Below, piece by piece: positions 61,850 through 64,000 of a stretch of 64,000 bases of DNA; the first letter of the stretch is position 1, and each line of letters begins with the position of its first letter. Below the pieces are notes generated by a model, which was given only the letters and a program-made list of their open reading frames with translations, ran no database searches and was not told the DNA's origin. The stretch is from positions 806,001 through 870,000 of the forward strand of contig NC_016473.1 in NCBI RefSeq assembly GCF_000226095.1, read 5' to 3'. The stretch comes from Thermothelomyces thermophilus ATCC 42464. Lineage: Eukaryota > Ascomycota > Sordariomycetes > Sordariales > Chaetomiaceae. The position numbers were made by a program, and so were the translations under genes.

Positions 61850-64000
61850 ACTAGTTCCTATAAGTTGTCTTCTAGTCTAAAATTAAGCTATTTAACTAGG
61901 TACTATAGTTCTCTATTAATAATATGTAAATCTAGAATTTCTTTGACGTCCTATTCTTCTTCCTTATCTTCTGCTTCAATGTGTATAGCAACCTTAGCAT
62001 TTTTCGGTGCTAGTTCGAGGAGTGAAATATAAAAAATATCTATCTATAGTCGTATAGATGATGGTAACAATAGTCGGTAGTTAGATGTCGAAATTCGTTC
62101 TTTAATAACGAAGGGTCTGACCTTCTTAAAGTCTAGCTTCGTGCTTAGTCGTTTAGTTTACAGGTTTCGTATAATTAGGTAGACTTTGTCTCCCCTCTCT
62201 AGGCAAGGTCCCTCGAGCCTATATTTGTTATAATAGTTCTTTATTCTAGTCCTGACAAACTCGAGTTCCTTTTTAAGCTTCTTATATAGTACGTGTATCT
62301 ATTCTACTTTGACTGCTACTCTTGGCACTATAACCTCTAGTCCTTACCTAAGGTCTGCTTTATATCTGTAGTTCGCGAAGAACGGTGTAACTTTGGTCGT
62401 TTCTGTTGGCGTCGTATTGTAAGCAAGTTGTACTATTGGCAATAGTATAACCTAGTCGTCTTGCTAGTAGTTGATATAAGAGTAGAGGTATTGCTTAATA
62501 ACTTGGTTTAGTCGCTCCGTTTATCTATTGGTCTGTAGGTAATATGCTGTTGATAGCTTACTATTGATGCCTAATCGTCGTATTAACGCTTGCTAGAACT
62601 TCGATATAAACTTGGTGTCTCTGTTAGTGATCTATTCTTGCGGCTAAGTATACACTAATGTAACTTGCTAATAGATTACGTCTGCTAGCTATTTAGCTGT
62701 CTAGGACTCCTTATAGGGAAAGAAGTATACCTATTTAGTTAGGCGATCTACTATAGTAAGAATACTATCGTAGATTACTCCTATAGCCGTGTCCTTAGAT
62801 TCTAGTAGCTTCGTAATAAAGTCTATCGTAACTAAACTCTATAGTTTGTCAGCTATTAGCAGTAGCTAAAGTAGCCTATACGGCTTGTATTATACCGTTT
62901 TGCTTTAATTGCAGATGTCGTAGCTCCGTATAACTTCTTTAACTTATATTATTAACTATAGAAAGTCGTAGTATCTCTTGATTTATACAACGGTCTTTGT
63001 AACTCCCTTATATCCTCCGAGTTTTGACTTGTGGAGTTCTCGAATCATTCATAGCTATTGGTCTTTATTATGGATATACACTTTGCCTCGGTACTAGAGT
63101 TTCCTATCTTTCTCTTCTACTCCATTAGGTACTACTGGTCTAGGTGCTACTTAATACTATGCCTCGTTGATCCTTTCCTCTCGAAAGATTACGTAGCATT
63201 CTAGGAATAAGTCAAGTAGATTATCTTCTATAGGTATCTACGTTTCGTAATATAGCGTTCTGTCTATTCGTTCTTTGAACAATAGTAGTATTATTTCCGT
63301 TCGTCCTTCTATGTGATCCGTTCGTCAGCTTAAGATATCCGCTTGTACGTTCTCTTTACCCTTCTTATAACGGATCTCGAAGTTAAATTCCGCAAGGAAT
63401 TCTGCCTATTATATTTGTTGTCCGTTAAGTTCCTTCGTTATCATGAAGTATCGTAGGTTCTTGTAATCTATATACACTTGTACCGGTTTAATTGTACTAC
63501 TAAGGTATAGTCACTATTCCTTAAAAGCTTTAACAATCGCAAGTAGTTCCTTATTATAGATCAGATAATTGAGACATAGTCTATCAAGCTTCTTTAAAAA
63601 GAAGGCTATAGGATATAGCTTCCCTTGTTCGTCTTGTTATCCTAATTGTCCTCCGATGGCGTAGTCTGAAGCGTCCGTTTCTACCTCGAATGGCTTCTTA
63701 GGGTCTGGTAGTACTAGTACTAGATCTTTAGTAATAGTATTATAAATCTTTATAAATGCTTACTTATATCGCTCTTCCCATTAGAATTTAGCGTTCTTCC
63801 TAGTAAGTTTATATAAAGGTCGTATAATCGCTCTAAAGTTCCTAATGAATATCTGGTAGAAGTTCGTAAATCTGATAAAACTTCGTACTTCTATAACTAA
63901 TGTCAGTTATAGCTAATTCTTAATAGCTTTAACCTTTGAAGGTTCTATCTAGATTTATCCTAGGGATATTTCATATCCTAGAAACACCGTTTTCCTAATG
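61850..64000 (-). pseudogene. pol remnant of second Gypsy relative
   Basis: On the minus strand: chromodomain-like sequence at about 61850-62040, integrase at about 62090-63120, RNase H at about 63300-63720 and the C-terminal part of reverse transcriptase to the window end. Block order and wording match the first element. It is broken many times. Confidence 0.8.

Larger units (their letters stand above)
60700..64000 (-). mobile_element. second Gypsy chromovirus relative, reverse, partial
   Basis: A relative of the element at 48373, in opposite orientation and running off the window end. From left to right: 3' LTR (60700-61117), polypurine tract complement (about 61119-61136), an extra gene remnant on the plus strand, then chromodomain, integrase, RNase H and part of reverse transcriptase on the minus strand. 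The last bases correspond to about 52590 of the first element. It is much more AT-shifted than the first element and broken many times, so it is an older or more strongly RIP-hit insertion. Confidence 0.85.

Noticed and set aside
45960-64000. CRISPR array or bacterial-type operon
   Set aside because: No regularly spaced identical repeats. Introns, a spliced tRNA and RIP show a fungal nuclear genome.

Overview
This window comes from a filamentous ascomycete, most likely a Sordariomycete (Sordariales or close kin). The reasons are small introns (59-206 nt) with GTACGT/GTAAGT donors, GC-rich third codon positions, a gene set typical of Pezizomycotina (EsdC, AtfA-type bZIP, Mis13/Dsn1, Erv25, U1-C, Fhl1-type forkhead), and a sharp change near 45.96 kb into AT-rich repeat DNA that looks like the product of repeat-induced point mutation (RIP). 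All gene models were read by eye from splice signals and family similarity. Exon limits are given, but none was checked against transcripts.

Gene-rich part (1-45.9 kb). In order: a SUR7/PalI-family membrane protein (+), an EsdC-like glycogen-binding protein (-), an HD-domain phosphohydrolase (+), an intron-containing tRNA-Pro(AGG) (-), a 1225-aa disordered protein (+), U1 snRNP protein C (-) sharing a 446-bp divergent promoter with the p24 cargo receptor Erv25 (+), the succinate dehydrogenase assembly factor Sdh5/SDHAF2 (+), the kinetochore subunit Dsn1/Mis13 (-), an AtfA/Atf1 bZIP factor (-) with a CRE-like site upstream, an Fhl1-type FHA/forkhead factor (-), a proline-rich four-TM protein (+), a MOT1-type molybdate transporter (-), a second SUR7/PalI-type protein (-) and a small conserved protein of unknown role (-). 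These are single housekeeping or regulatory genes, not a cluster. Several carry long single-residue runs (Q, N, S, T, K). Intergenic gaps are long (up to 5.5 kb) and mostly without recognisable content.

Repeat part (45.99-64 kb). It starts with one end of a RIP-degraded Tc1/mariner DNA transposon. A Ty3/Gypsy chromovirus fossil (48373-55966) follows, with two 448-bp LTRs, a GATAG target duplication and gag-pol with a chromodomain-like tail. It is nested in older AT-rich repeat debris. A second, more decayed relative (60700 to beyond the window end) lies in the opposite orientation and is itself inserted into a third LTR-element remnant (LTR-like 59021-59370, gag 59640-60500).

The most unusual observation is that both Gypsy relatives carry, between the chromodomain and the 3' LTR, a remnant of the same extra gene on the strand opposite to gag-pol. 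It is cysteine-bearing with a charged coiled-coil-like tail. The element also has an unusually long, unassigned coding stretch between the gag zinc knuckle and the protease.
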